Notes: generated by a model from the sequence alone, not told the origin. 64,000 nucleotides of DNA from Sphingobium cyanobacteriorum (GCF_030580935.1 NZ_JAUQOM010000003.1:1-64000), one strand, 5' to 3'. Counted from the first letter of the stretch, positions 26,219-36,359 are shown. Made by a program: numbers and translations.

Positions 26219-29200
26219 GTGTTGGATTGCGATCGATCGAAGCTTGCCGATTTTGTAGATGATGAATGTAACCGACGGCTGCGTGCCTATGAAGCGCAGC
26301 CTCGCGATGCGAATGAACATTTTGAAACGGAAATTGAGGTCCTTTCCGGCGGTTATGCCTATCGCCAACTGTTCGAGCTCGTTCAGAACGCAGCCGATGC
26401 CATTCAAGAGTCAGGGGAGGCATCCGGGCGCATTCATGTTCGTTTGGAACCTTCACGGCTATTGGCGGCCAACACCGGGGCGCCGTTGGACCAAGACGGC
26501 ATCGTCGCACTGTTGAATGCTCGAAGCTCGGCCAAGCGGGCGGGGCAGATCGGCCGGTTCGGTATCGGCTTCAAATCACTACTGAAACTTGGCGGAATCG
26601 TTGATATTGTCAGCCGTTCGATCGGGCTTCGGTTTGATCCGGATTGGTGCCGAGCGAAGATCCGAGAACATCTGGGATTGCCAGCCAATGCCCGCGCTCC
26701 AGGCATGCGACTGGCGCAGGTTCTCGATCCAAACGCTGAGGATAGCCCTCTCTGGAAGTACGGCGATTTCGCTTGGGCGACGACTGTGGTGTCGGCGACC
26801 ATTACAGATGAAAAAGCGTACGAGCGCCTGACCAAGGAAATGGAAGACTTCCCGCAGGAGTTCGTTCTCTTCCTCGGCGCAGATGTTGAACTGACCCTCG
26901 AATTCGGGTTTGGCAAAGTCCGAAACATCAGCAAACGGCGCGAGAATGACGAAATCGTCACTTCCGACGGTACAAAGGACGAGCGCTGGCGGGTCTTCAA
27001 CGAGACCGTAGCAATCCCCGATCCTGATGCATTGTCCGACGCTCAGCACCTTCAGGCTCGCGACAAGGTGCCATTGGCGTGGGCTGTCCCTCTAGGAGCG
27101 CGGGAAAGCCAGGGCCGGTTTTGGGCATTTTTCCCGACAAACACGCCTACCTTGGCGAGTGGGATATTGAATGCTCCCTGGAAGCTCAACAGCGACCGGA
27201 CCAACATTATACCCGGCCCATGGAATGAGTGCCTAATGCTGGCAGCCGCTGATCTCATTGCGGCGAATATAGGCTACTTGGCCACGGAAGAGGATCCTGG
27301 GGCACCGATCTCGGCGCTCCCACGCAAACCAGATCGCCAAAACGATCCAGCGGTTCCCCTAGTCGAGGCACTTTGGGAAAAGCTTGTTAATCTGGAAATC
27401 ATTCCGGATACATCAGGGCAACTGAAAACTGCGCGTGACCTCTATCGCCATCCGATAGAGGAAGTCGAAGTGGTCGAGCGCTGGGTCGCGCTGGCAGGCC
27501 CTAATTGCCATGCCAACCTGGTCCATCCCAGTTGTTATTCGAGCAAACCTCGTGCTTCGCGGCTGGAGGCGCTTCAGCGAGAACTTGCCGAGCGCCTGAC
27601 GGGAATGGAGCGTCTGAAGCTGAACCGGGGCATGGCCGCGCTGCAGCAGGTGAGCAAGAAGAGCTGGCTGGAGCTGATAGCTCGCGAAGACGTGGATGGC
27701 GCGACCGCTTTCTTCGCGTTCGTAGGTGATCTCTTCGAAGCACGCCAGCTGAACAATTGGCAACTTCATGATCCAGTCGTAGTCCCGAGCCTGCGTGACG
27801 GCTTGGTAAGTCCGAGCAGGGCAATCATCGCGACGCCATCTGAAGCGCCAGCGGGACGGGCTCCAGTGCTGCCAGCTGTCGCATCCAATCCTAAATCTCG
27901 AGATGTCCTGACGCGTCACCTCGGCGTCAGTTCAATGGCCGATGCAGATTGGGAGGACTTGCTTAGCAGCGCATTCTCGAGGGCCGAGGATGACAACAGT
28001 TGGGAAAATTTCTGGCTGAACATCGAGGCTGCCCCCAACGACGCAGTCGAGGAGTTCTTCGATATCCATGGCGACGAAGAGATCTGCCTGCGCAATCTGG
28101 CCGGCTCCTTCGTGCCTCGTGGCGAATTGCTTCTTCTCGGAGAGCAGGAGCGCCAAGCCGCTCCGGGGCTTCTGCAGTTGGACCAGCAGTGGCACGCGGG
28201 GCACTGGCCACGGATACCAGGGCACTTGCGGGAGAGGTTCCCGTCATCTCAAACAGTGACCGTCACGGACTGGACCGAGCCTCTCGCCAAGCGAATGGCG
28301 CCGTTTTTTGCCGCCGTAAAGTCTGCCGGTTGGCGGAAGATGCCCGGCAATCCCAGGCATCATTTGCTGGATATCCTTGAGCTGGAATCTTGGCGAGGAA
28401 TCGAAATGCCATTGGGATGGAGACTGCTCCCATCCCTCGACGGGCGCTTGGCAGCCGAGTTGACGCTCCAGCTAATTGAATGCGCAAGGGACGAACGTCT
28501 CTTTGCGAGCACAATCACCTATGCCCATACTACACGCTCGGAAAGCTATCCGAAACTCTCTTCGCGACATCCGTTTCTGTATTGGCTGAACGAATTTGGC
28601 CGAATTCAGATCGGACAAACCGTTTATCCATTGAAGCTGATTTCCCGCGAGCTTTCTGCGGTCTTATCCTTGGCCGGCGGCCCTGCGGCAGCGGCTACTG
28701 CTGCGTTCTACGAGTGGCTGGACGTCCCCGTTGATCTGAAAATCGGTTTCAACAAGACCGAAATGGATAGCGCGACAGCTTCGATATTTTGGCCGAACCT
28801 ATTCGCAATCCTTGCCTCTTACGAAGGCGATTTTCGGGAATTAGTGCCGGCTTGGGAGCTCGGTGCCAGCTTTGGGCAGGTCCCCGAGATGGTGCCGACT
28901 TCGCAAGGCGCGATGCCACTCAGTCAAATCTACGTCACAGATGATCCCGTCGCTGTTGACGCGGTTTCAGCAGATGGCCGCGTCGTGTGTCTCGGACCCG
29001 CAGCGCTGCAGGCATGGATGAATGCCGGTGCGCGCTCATTGGAGAAGAAAGCTGAGATCAATTTCTCCGAGCGGTTGAGCGATCCTCTCAAGCTTCGCGA
29101 GATTTTCCCGGAGCTTGGAAAGATCATTGGCAACAAGGAACTGGCGAACGCGCATGCGCGCAAAGCGGATGCGGTTTGGGTTGCGGGTCTTTCTGAAACC

Positions 29201-30964
29201 ACGGGCCCAATCGAAGGGCGCCCTGTGATTGCCCGTGACGCGACAGGCCTGTTTCTGCTCGACAGAGAGCGTTTCGAAGGCTTGAACTGGAACGACCGGA
29301 TCTTGGCCGTGCTGACCATGCTCGACCGCCACGGAATGCTTCTCACCGATGTACCAAGCCTCATGGATCGGCTGGCGACCACGCGCGTTGACGATGCTCG
29401 GGCTCACGTTCGTAGTCAGCCTACCATCGAAGAGCGGCTACTTTGTGCAGTCGGGGGTTCGGCTGATGCTTTGATCGCTGTCCTGCCTGCGCCGGCGCGT
29501 CAGGCCGCAGGAAGCCGGATATCTAACCTCGACTGGGCGCGATTGGCGCTTGCTGTTGTCGGACCAAGTATTCTCGCCAAGCTGACCGACAGCTTGGCTG
29601 CGCAGGGGTTGGCGCCCCCGCAAAGGTGGGGCGGAGAGCCTGCCCGGTTATTCGTTCTTGACCTGGGTTTTCCCGCTGAGTTCGCAGCCAGTGCCAGCGT
29701 CAGGCGCGAGCCTGAACTCACGATCAGCGGCCCGATAGATCTTCCCGACCTACATGATTATCAGGACGAAATTCTGGAAGGCCTGAGGGAGCTGTTGGAT
29801 TCCAGATCAGGACGTCGCCGTGCAGTCGTCAGCTTGCCAACTGGCGGTGGCAAGACCCGTGTGGCCGCAGAAGCAGTCGTCAAACTGGTCCTGAACAGTT
29901 CCGAGAAGCGAACTGCCTTATGGGTGGCGCAGACCGACGAGCTGTGCGAGCAAGCGGTGCAATGCTTCCGTCAGCTGTGGGTGAATGTCGGTACGCCCGG
30001 CGAAGACCTCCGAATTGTCAGGCTATGGGGAGGACAAAGCAATCCGGCTCCGCCCGAAGGCAATGAACCTGTTGTAGTCGTGGCCAGCATCCAGACTTTG
30101 AATGCGCGTCTAGAGGTTGCTCACCTTTCGTGGCTGGCAAAGCCGGGCGTCGTCGTGATCGATGAATGCCACCATGCAATTGCACCAAGTTATAGCTCGT
30201 TGCTGCGATGGCTCGATGTCCAGACCGGCAGCGAAAGCGAGCGTGAGAACGAGCCCCCGGTGATTGGACTCAGCGCAACTCCGTGGCGTGGCCGCGATGA
30301 CGATGAATCGCAACGGCTGGCTGCGAGATTCGATCGGCGCTGGATGCCGCATGACCAGGAAGCCTTGTATGAGCGTTTACGCCGTAGACGCGTCCTCTCC
30401 GCCCTGCATTACTCACCGATCCGGTATAATCGGCAGATCAGCCTAACACCCGAGCAAATCAAATATTTCGATCAGTATGGGGAGCTCCCAGACAGCTTGA
30501 TCGAGGAAATCGGCAACGATCCCGATCGGAACGAACGCATTCTGGAATGCGTCCTCAAAAGCGACGCGTCGTCGATCCTCCTCTTTGCGAACTCGGTCAA
30601 GCACGCCCAGTATCTAGCCGCACGTCTCCACCTGGCGGGCTGTTCAGCTGCGGCAGTGAGCGGGGAAACGGACCGATTGGCACGTCAGCACTTCATCAGA
30701 CGTTTCAAAAGCGGGGAGCTGAAGGTCCTGTGCAATCATAGCGTCTTAACAACGGGGTTCGACGCGCCAAAGGCGGACATGATCCTGATTTCTAGGCCCG
30801 TGTTCAGCCCTGTCAGATATATGCAAATGGTGGGACGAGGGCTGCGAGGGCCCGCAAATGGCGGCACGGAAAGCTGCCTGATATCTACCGTCGAGGACAA
30901 CATTCTCAGCTATCGTGATCGGCTGGCATATCACTATTGTCGCCGGTTTTTTCATTCACAGTGA
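26219..30964 (+). CDS. Sacsin-type HATPase fused to SF2 helicase, BREX-adjacent
   Basis: A 1581-residue protein. The N-terminus is a GHKL/Hsp90-type ATPase of the sacsin kind: N-box RQLFELVQNAADA near residue 50 and glycine box GRFGIGFKSLL near 114. A long middle of about 900 residues has no domain I recognise. The C-terminus is a SF2 DEAD/DEAH helicase: Walker A LPTGGGKTRVAAEA near 1207, VVIDECHHAI near 1313, GLSATPWRG near 1355, and motif VI QMVGRGLRG near 1535. The GTG at 26219 was chosen because GAGGGG lies before it; an earlier TTG has none. It follows BREX by 110 bases on the same strand, so it may be BREX-linked or a separate single-gene defence. Confidence 0.8.
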   Translation: MLDCDRSKLADFVDDECNRRLRAYEAQPRDANEHFETEIEVLSGGYAYRQLFELVQNAADAIQESGEASGRIHVRLEPSRLLAANTGAPLDQDGIVALLNARSSAKRAGQIGRFGIGFKSLLKLGGIVDIVSRSIGLRFDPDWCRAKIREHLGLPANARAPGMRLAQVLDPNAEDSPLWKYGDFAWATTVVSATITDEKAYERLTKEMEDFPQEFVLFLGADVELTLEFGFGKVRNISKRRENDEIVTSDGTKDERWRVFNETVAIPDPDALSDAQHLQARDKVPLAWAVPLGARESQGRFWAFFPTNTPTLASGILNAPWKLNSDRTNIIPGPWNECLMLAAADLIAANIGYLATEEDPGAPISALPRKPDRQNDPAVPLVEALWEKLVNLEIIPDTSGQLKTARDLYRHPIEEVEVVERWVALAGPNCHANLVHPSCYSSKPRASRLEALQRELAERLTGMERLKLNRGMAALQQVSKKSWLELIAREDVDGATAFFAFVGDLFEARQLNNWQLHDPVVVPSLRDGLVSPSRAIIATPSEAPAGRAPVLPAVASNPKSRDVLTRHLGVSSMADADWEDLLSSAFSRAEDDNSWENFWLNIEAAPNDAVEEFFDIHGDEEICLRNLAGSFVPRGELLLLGEQERQAAPGLLQLDQQWHAGHWPRIPGHLRERFPSSQTVTVTDWTEPLAKRMAPFFAAVKSAGWRKMPGNPRHHLLDILELESWRGIEMPLGWRLLPSLDGRLAAELTLQLIECARDERLFASTITYAHTTRSESYPKLSSRHPFLYWLNEFGRIQIGQTVYPLKLISRELSAVLSLAGGPAAAATAAFYEWLDVPVDLKIGFNKTEMDSATASIFWPNLFAILASYEGDFRELVPAWELGASFGQVPEMVPTSQGAMPLSQIYVTDDPVAVDAVSADGRVVCLGPAALQAWMNAGARSLEKKAEINFSERLSDPLKLREIFPELGKIIGNKELANAHARKADAVWVAGLSETTGPIEGRPVIARDATGLFLLDRERFEGLNWNDRILAVLTMLDRHGMLLTDVPSLMDRLATTRVDDARAHVRSQPTIEERLLCAVGGSADALIAVLPAPARQAAGSRISNLDWARLALAVVGPSILAKLTDSLAAQGLAPPQRWGGEPARLFVLDLGFPAEFAASASVRREPELTISGPIDLPDLHDYQDEILEGLRELLDSRSGRRRAVVSLPTGGGKTRVAAEAVVKLVLNSSEKRTALWVAQTDELCEQAVQCFRQLWVNVGTPGEDLRIVRLWGGQSNPAPPEGNEPVVVVASIQTLNARLEVAHLSWLAKPGVVVIDECHHAIAPSYSSLLRWLDVQTGSESERENEPPVIGLSATPWRGRDDDESQRLAARFDRRWMPHDQEALYERLRRRRVLSALHYSPIRYNRQISLTPEQIKYFDQYGELPDSLIEEIGNDPDRNERILECVLKSDASSILLFANSVKHAQYLAARLHLAGCSAAAVSGETDRLARQHFIRRFKSGELKVLCNHSVLTTGFDAPKADMILISRPVFSPVRYMQMVGRGLRGPANGGTESCLISTVEDNILSYRDRLAYHYCRRFFHSQ

Positions 30965-31111
30965 TCTTGCCGACAGCAAGTTGGCTGCTTTTGGCACCAA
31001 AGAAGGGGGACTGGGTCGGACCGCTCGCGAGTGCCGCCGATGACGATGATATTGCACTATGCGCTGCGCATGTTTCTGGTATGTTCTCTCCAATTAAGAG
31101 TGAGTGCAGCC

Positions 31112-31330
31112 ATGACTGACAATCAAACCGAAGAGGCTAACCGGAAACCTGAAAAAGCGTTTGCTGGCTTTTCCGAGATAGATCAGGCGATCCGTGAGAA
31201 TCGTCTGATGCAGTATCGGATCAAGAAAGCCTGGGCTGATCCGTGGTCTCGGACCCTGAGTATCACCGTCGTTCTTATCCTGGTCCTTTTCGCTGGTTTC
31301 GTGATTTATTGGGACTTTCTGAGGGCCTGA
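31112..31330 (+). CDS. Small single-pass membrane protein
   Basis: A 72-residue protein with an acidic N-terminal half (TEEANRKPEKAFAGF), a basic stretch (MQYRIKKAWADPW) and one membrane helix near the end (LSITVVLILVLFAGFVIYW). No family is recognised. The ATG at 31112 begins the hydrophilic part; a longer open frame back to 31031 adds a hydrophobic stretch with no ribosome site. It lies between the sacsin-helicase gene and the traG stop, with only three bases to the latter. It could be an entry-exclusion or immunity-type protein, but nothing shows this. Confidence 0.55.
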   Translation: MTDNQTEEANRKPEKAFAGFSEIDQAIRENRLMQYRIKKAWADPWSRTLSITVVLILVLFAGFVIYWDFLRA

Positions 31331-31333
31331 CGC

Positions 31334-34036
31334 CTACCATTCTTTGACGTCATCGGCAGCCTCCGCACTCGCGCCTTGTGCCCCCTTTGTGATCGCGTCC
31401 AGACGCCCCCTAGAGCCGGAAACTTTCTGGCGACCGGCCCCCTGAGCCCTTTGCACCTCTTCATGCAGATCGCCGGCACCTACGCGGGGCACTGAACCGG
31501 CCCCGCCGCCGCCGGTTTGTGCCCGGCCGCGCACTGAGCCTGCGCTTGAGATAGCCGGTCGAGATACGGGCTGTCCGGGGACGAGTACGAGACGATCGTC
31601 GATTCCGTCGCGAAGCTGCTCGGCATAGCTTTCAATGAACTTTGCCTGCAATGCTTGGCCTTCAGGGCTGAGCTGGAAAGTGACATCGTCGAACCGCGCA
31701 TTACCATAAAAATCGCGGTTGCTTTCGATCTCGGCGAGACCCCATTCTCGGTAGGCCTGCGACAGATTGAGGCTGCCAGCGGCGCTGTTTCCTTCGAAGA
31801 AAGACGCCTGGCTTTCGAGGCGATTGGCGAGCTCCTCAGCTCGGCGAGCCTCGATAGTGAAGCTCTGCGCTTCTGTCAGAGATGCGTTCATGCCGCTCGC
31901 GGTGCTCGTGATCGACGAGCTGCTTGAGGTGCTCACTGAGCGAACGAAACCATCGCGGGTGCTCGACCAATTGCGGCTGTCAGACATCTGGGACAGGCTC
32001 CCAAAGATCCGGGAACGGTCTTCGGACGCGATGCCGATGTCGCTGTCGGTCCATGCTTGGTTACGACCACCCTTGGCTCCGATATTCGCCGATGCCACTC
32101 CATTGGTAATGCCGGCACTTGCGCCAGCCTCTCCATTTAGAAACCAGGAAACAGTGATGTCATCGGCCGCTCTGCGCGATAGCCCGAATTGCCGCTGCAG
32201 ATTGGTTGATGCCTGATCGACCTCGCTGAACGCGGTCTGGATGCTGTCGGAATTCGAGGTGCCGGTCGCGCTCTCGAAGGATGCGCCGCGGCTGAACTGG
32301 TCCCTGAGCTCGCGGAACTTCGTGACCGCGCTGGTCGTCGATTCCGTTGCGACATTCGCATAGGTCTCGCTATTGGCGCGGGCCTGCGATGCCATCGTCG
32401 AAAGGCGCGCCGTGAACTCCTGGCCCAGCGTCGGCGTGAAAGGATAGCTGGATGTCGGGATCTGGTCGTAGCTGCCGTCCGGAAAGCTCGTGGTCATTGC
32501 CCCGGTGTCGCTGAAGGTCCGCGTCTGCGGCGCGCCATAGGTGAAGCTCGGCGCGATCGTGCCTTGTGCGAACTGGCGGGTGAGGACACTCGAGTTTTCG
32601 AAGCTGGTGTTGCCGAGCGAGACGTTGCCGGTACTTGCCTCCCGGGCAGCTTCCTCGGCCGCGTTCTGGCTCGGGTTGAGGTAGCTCGTGGCATGGTGGG
32701 AAATCGCCATGGCGCCCTTGGCCACACCGCCTGCCAGGAACGGCACCGATGCGATGAGATAGCCTGCCAGCAGACCGATGTCGCTGTTGACGTCGGCCAT
32801 GCCGGTAAAGCTCGCCAGGCTTAGGCCGTTACTGCCCGTGACCGCGCTCATGTCAGCCGCGCCCTTGTACATCAGCATCATGTGGAGGATCACAAACAGC
32901 GGTCCCCAGGCAGCGAGATAGAAGAAGCCCGTCACATAGCCCTTAAGTGCGACAGGTCCCGTCTTGGGGAGCAAGAACAGCGGGAACAGCACAGGGAAGA
33001 GGGCGTAGAACAGCACGGTCAGCACGACGTTCAGGAGCGGGACCCACTTCATGGCGTTGCTCGCAATCGAACCATAGGTCCGCTCGGTCTGAATGTCGGC
33101 GCGGGTCTGGGCGTAGACGTCGACATTGCCCGCGCCGCTGGTGCCGGACATCGAATGCATGGCCTGGCTCATCGCATTGATAGTCAGCGTCTGCTTGAAG
33201 ATTTCGGTCGCGTTGGCCGAGACGCCGGTCAGGTACTGATAGGCCACCGGCAGGTCGGCAAAGAGCTTCGCCTTGGCGAGCGCGGCCGTCTGGTTGGGGT
33301 AAAGTTGACGGCCAAACACCGATCCCATCGCATCGACGAGGCCAGCCCACTGCGCATTGAGCGTGTCATAGGCCTCGCGGCAGGTCACGATGTTCGAGCT
33401 CACCTGGCCCGAAGCGGCATCCCGGGTCAGGAACCGCTGCGCGCGCGCCTGGCTTCCCGGCGCGATCGTCGCCCAGATGTCGCCGGTTTCCGCGAGCTCC
33501 TTCATCGAGTAGCGGCCGAGCAGAACGTCGTAGAACACGCATTGCCGGAAGTGCTCGTCGAGATTGGCAGCAAACTCCGGATCGGAAATCCGCAAGGACC
33601 GGGTCGCATCGTAGAGCCGCGCGCCGTAGATCATCCCGTTTTTCGAATAGTTGAGATCACCGGGCAGGCCAAACACCACTTCAGCCGAGCCCGTCAGGTA
33701 GTCGCCGACCTGGCTGGTAAAGCTCGCCATCAACGCAAGACCCAACGGCACGTTGCTGACATTGGCCGGGGCAAGGCTCGGATTGAGCCGGTCGGTCACA
33801 TGGACATCGAGCCGCGGCACCATGAGGCAGGAGTAGATGAGCGTTGCGCCCAGGAACCAGTTGATCCAGGCGCGCCAGTCCTGATTGAACGCAAGGGTCA
33901 GGGCGGACAGGCCAAGCCCCATTACCATCACCACCTGGAGCAGGCTCTTGTAGCCCCCGTTGCCGGTCCAGGCGGCGACCGCCTGGAAGACGTTGACCAG
34001 ATAGTCCCCGCCACCGACCGTGAAAATCTCGACCAT
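31334..34036 (-). CDS. traG: Conjugation protein TraG (N-terminal pilus part and long periplasmic tail)
   Basis: TraG, 900 residues, is an inner-membrane protein for pilus assembly and mating-pair stabilisation (F TraG is 938). It has the family start EIFTVGGGDYLVNVFQAVAAW, several membrane helices in the first 450 residues (for example LLQVVMVMGLGLSALTLAF), and a Ser/Ala-rich tail predicted to be periplasmic or translocated (ASSMNASLTEAQ-type repeats, SSSSSITSTAS). It is the last gene of the tra operon. The 799-residue open frame on the other strand is an antisense shadow. traH lies 33 bases upstream. Confidence 0.93.
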   Translation of the reverse strand: MVEIFTVGGGDYLVNVFQAVAAWTGNGGYKSLLQVVMVMGLGLSALTLAFNQDWRAWINWFLGATLIYSCLMVPRLDVHVTDRLNPSLAPANVSNVPLGLALMASFTSQVGDYLTGSAEVVFGLPGDLNYSKNGMIYGARLYDATRSLRISDPEFAANLDEHFRQCVFYDVLLGRYSMKELAETGDIWATIAPGSQARAQRFLTRDAASGQVSSNIVTCREAYDTLNAQWAGLVDAMGSVFGRQLYPNQTAALAKAKLFADLPVAYQYLTGVSANATEIFKQTLTINAMSQAMHSMSGTSGAGNVDVYAQTRADIQTERTYGSIASNAMKWVPLLNVVLTVLFYALFPVLFPLFLLPKTGPVALKGYVTGFFYLAAWGPLFVILHMMLMYKGAADMSAVTGSNGLSLASFTGMADVNSDIGLLAGYLIASVPFLAGGVAKGAMAISHHATSYLNPSQNAAEEAAREASTGNVSLGNTSFENSSVLTRQFAQGTIAPSFTYGAPQTRTFSDTGAMTTSFPDGSYDQIPTSSYPFTPTLGQEFTARLSTMASQARANSETYANVATESTTSAVTKFRELRDQFSRGASFESATGTSNSDSIQTAFSEVDQASTNLQRQFGLSRRAADDITVSWFLNGEAGASAGITNGVASANIGAKGGRNQAWTDSDIGIASEDRSRIFGSLSQMSDSRNWSSTRDGFVRSVSTSSSSSITSTASGMNASLTEAQSFTIEARRAEELANRLESQASFFEGNSAAGSLNLSQAYREWGLAEIESNRDFYGNARFDDVTFQLSPEGQALQAKFIESYAEQLRDGIDDRLVLVPGQPVSRPAISSAGSVRGRAQTGGGGAGSVPRVGAGDLHEEVQRAQGAGRQKVSGSRGRLDAITKGAQGASAEAADDVKEW

Positions 34037-34069
34037 GTCTGTTGTCCCGCCTTGATGTGGTTGGCCCGG

Positions 34070-35518
34070 TCAGTGGGTAAGGGCGCGGCTCTGGACGCCG
34101 CGCGACCAGTCCAGCGATGCGGCCATTCCGGGCGACATCGAGGCGGCCAGCACGTTCTCGATGAACGCCGTCTTCTCGATGATCTGGAGCACCGCATTGA
34201 CCTTGAGATGCGTGTTGGCCTGCCGGTCAGCGAGCGCCTGACGCACGACATTGACCTGATTCTGCCACATGGCGATCTTGGCTTCGTCGGCCCCGATGAA
34301 GCTCGACATCGAGCGGCCCGCCTCGCTCACGATCCGGTCGAGCACGGCAAACAACAGGTCGACACTGGCGATCTCGGCCAGGGTCTCCCGGTCGTCGGTC
34401 GGCATGCCCCGGCCATAGGCCGCCTGGACGGTCAGGATCTTGTAGAGCGGGATAGACGCGACTTGCAGCAGTTCCTTTTGCTCTTCGCTGATCGCGGTGT
34501 CGTCCCGGATGGCCTGAACCATACCGCCGATGAGCGCAGCCACGCGCGGCCGCAGCGCTTTCGATGCCGGCAGGCTCAGCGACTTGAAGCCCGGGTTGAG
34601 GCACTTTTCCGGCTCGTCGCAGTCGAAAATGAGGACATTGCCATTCGCCGTGCCATCCAGCAGCGAAGTCACGAGGGTGGACGAGGCTTCGCCGACGATT
34701 GGCACGAACTTGCCCGGCTCATCGTCCTTTGGGGGCACGTATATTATCGTGCCGAGCAGCGTCATCGCATATTCGGCGAGCTCTTCGTCGAACCGGCCGC
34801 CTGGCGAGAAGAACGCCGACTTCTTGAGGATCGTCCAGGTGTAGTTTCGCGGCACCCCGGGATTGACGTCGTCATACTTGCCCGAGCCTTGCGCGGTCGT
34901 GCTCGATCGCTGCCCCCTTGTACCGCAACCATGCTTGGCCGCGGCATAGTCGGTGAAAATCCCTTCGGAGTTGCCGATCGCTTCGCAGATCGCCTTGTCG
35001 GCAAGGTCGCCCTTCGGCCAGATCCCGCCCACCAGACCCTGCGCCATTTCGCAGGAGTTGATGTTGAGGTTGTTCATGAGCTGAGCCTTCTGGCTGAACT
35101 CCTGCATGATCTTCGAGCATTCCGGGCAGACCGTGTCGATCGCCAGGCTGAAGGCAAAACCGACAGCGTTGTTCGCGACTGCCTTCAGCATCGCGACGAT
35201 CTCGCTCGCGTTGATGAAGCTGAAGGACCCGGCAAAGATGTCGATGCCGCCGCAACCGGCGCGGGCGCGCGGCAGCTGTAGATTGGCGATGTTGGTGGTC
35301 TTCTGCGGGAACCGCGTCCAGACATTGCCGAGGCTGTAATAGCCGGCAGATTGCCCCTGGAATGCGGTCGGTCCGTTGACGTTGGCAGCGCCCCCGACGT
35401 CGTTCAGAAACGAGTCCATCGAACTGCCGACGTCGGCCGATGCGCCAGACAGAGGGAGGGCGAAGGGGAGGGCGGCTGCAAGAAGCGCAGCGACGGCTCT
35501 TTTCATCCTAGTAGTCAC
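34070..35518 (-). CDS. traH: Conjugation pilus assembly protein TraH
   Basis: TraH, 482 residues, is a periplasmic/outer-membrane pilus assembly protein. It has a signal peptide (MKRAVAALLAAALPFALPLSGASA), the family sequences GCGGIDIFAGSFSFINA and CPECSKIMQEFSQKAQ, and a C-terminal helical part. Two starts are possible: GTG at 35518, with AAGGAAG seven bases before it, or ATG at 35506, with no ribosome site. The GTG is preferred. It overlaps traF by 11 bases. In F-type systems TraH works with TraF, TraW, TraU and TrbC. Confidence 0.95.
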   Translation of the reverse strand: MTTRMKRAVAALLAAALPFALPLSGASADVGSSMDSFLNDVGGAANVNGPTAFQGQSAGYYSLGNVWTRFPQKTTNIANLQLPRARAGCGGIDIFAGSFSFINASEIVAMLKAVANNAVGFAFSLAIDTVCPECSKIMQEFSQKAQLMNNLNINSCEMAQGLVGGIWPKGDLADKAICEAIGNSEGIFTDYAAAKHGCGTRGQRSSTTAQGSGKYDDVNPGVPRNYTWTILKKSAFFSPGGRFDEELAEYAMTLLGTIIYVPPKDDEPGKFVPIVGEASSTLVTSLLDGTANGNVLIFDCDEPEKCLNPGFKSLSLPASKALRPRVAALIGGMVQAIRDDTAISEEQKELLQVASIPLYKILTVQAAYGRGMPTDDRETLAEIASVDLLFAVLDRIVSEAGRSMSSFIGADEAKIAMWQNQVNVVRQALADRQANTHLKVNAVLQIIEKTAFIENVLAASMSPGMAASLDWSRGVQSRALTH

Positions 35519-36359
35519 GTCCAGCTTCCTTCGATGTGAGGAGGTAAATCCGGTCCTGAAGCTCGTCGGCGCTCATGACGCCGTAGCCGATCGGAATGGG
35601 GCGGCCGGTCCGCGCGTCCCAGAGCACGACCGCTGGCGTGATCTTGGGCTCGAGCCCCATGCGGCTGCGCTGGTTGGTCTCGACCGTGTAGTTCGGGAAA
35701 TGCCGCGACGGGCCGCCATCGGTCGAAATCGCGCGCACCGCGATATGCCAGGTCGAGGCAACGCTCTGCACGATCGGCGACATGACTTCGCAAGCGCCGC
35801 AGCTCTGGGCGAAGAAGTAGAAGAGCCCGTAACGCTCGGAAAGCTGGGCCATCGCGGCGTTCCGTTCCGCGCTTCGCGAATCCTGCCACTGGCGCTTGCC
35901 AAGCGTCGAGACCGGGCGCTGCAGCGTGTAGTCGAGCTCGGGATCCTGCCAGATCGCCCGCTGCCAGACGTCGCTGAAGAGCGATGCCCGGTCGAGCTGG
36001 GCGCGCTGGAACCGAATATAGGCCGTCACATTTGCTGGCGTCGGCTCGAGGATCGCCTTGGCCTTCAGTTCGCGCAACGTCGCCGTGATCGCGTCAAGTT
36101 GGCTGGTCGCGCTGGACGTAGGTGCTGGCGAGGGCGAATTCTGGCCCGGCGTCTTGGGCCGCTCGCAGTAAAACCAGTATCCGAGCCGCCGTTCCTCGCA
36201 ATAGAAGCTATCTTGGCGCTCGGCCGATTGTGCGCTGGGCGGCGCATCGGTCCGGCTTGCGACCGACTGGGCGGTCGCCGGAGACAACTGGCAAACGGAA
36301 TTGGCAATCGCGCAGGCGGCAAGCAGCCGCCACGCGACCTTACTGGCGGGCGCGGGCAT
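35508..36359 (-). CDS. traF: Conjugation pilus assembly protein TraF (thioredoxin-like)
   Basis: TraF, 283 residues, is a periplasmic thioredoxin-fold protein for pilus assembly. It has a signal peptide (WRLLAACAIANSVCQLSPA) and the sequence FFAQSCGACEVMSP near residue 185: a CxxC motif, so here, unlike F TraF, redox activity may be retained. The end, TPAVVLWDARTGRPIPIGYG, is family typical. ATG at 36359 begins the signal peptide; upstream codons to 36482 lie inside traN. The start overlaps the traN stop by 20 bases. Confidence 0.93.
   Translation of the reverse strand: MPAPASKVAWRLLAACAIANSVCQLSPATAQSVASRTDAPPSAQSAERQDSFYCEERRLGYWFYCERPKTPGQNSPSPAPTSSATSQLDAITATLRELKAKAILEPTPANVTAYIRFQRAQLDRASLFSDVWQRAIWQDPELDYTLQRPVSTLGKRQWQDSRSAERNAAMAQLSERYGLFYFFAQSCGACEVMSPIVQSVASTWHIAVRAISTDGGPSRHFPNYTVETNQRSRMGLEPKITPAVVLWDARTGRPIPIGYGVMSADELQDRIYLLTSKEAGRDY

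Noticed and set aside
32882..35281. A 799-residue open frame on +
   Set aside because: Antisense to traG and traH; His/Arg-rich and low-complexity, as expected for a GC-driven shadow.
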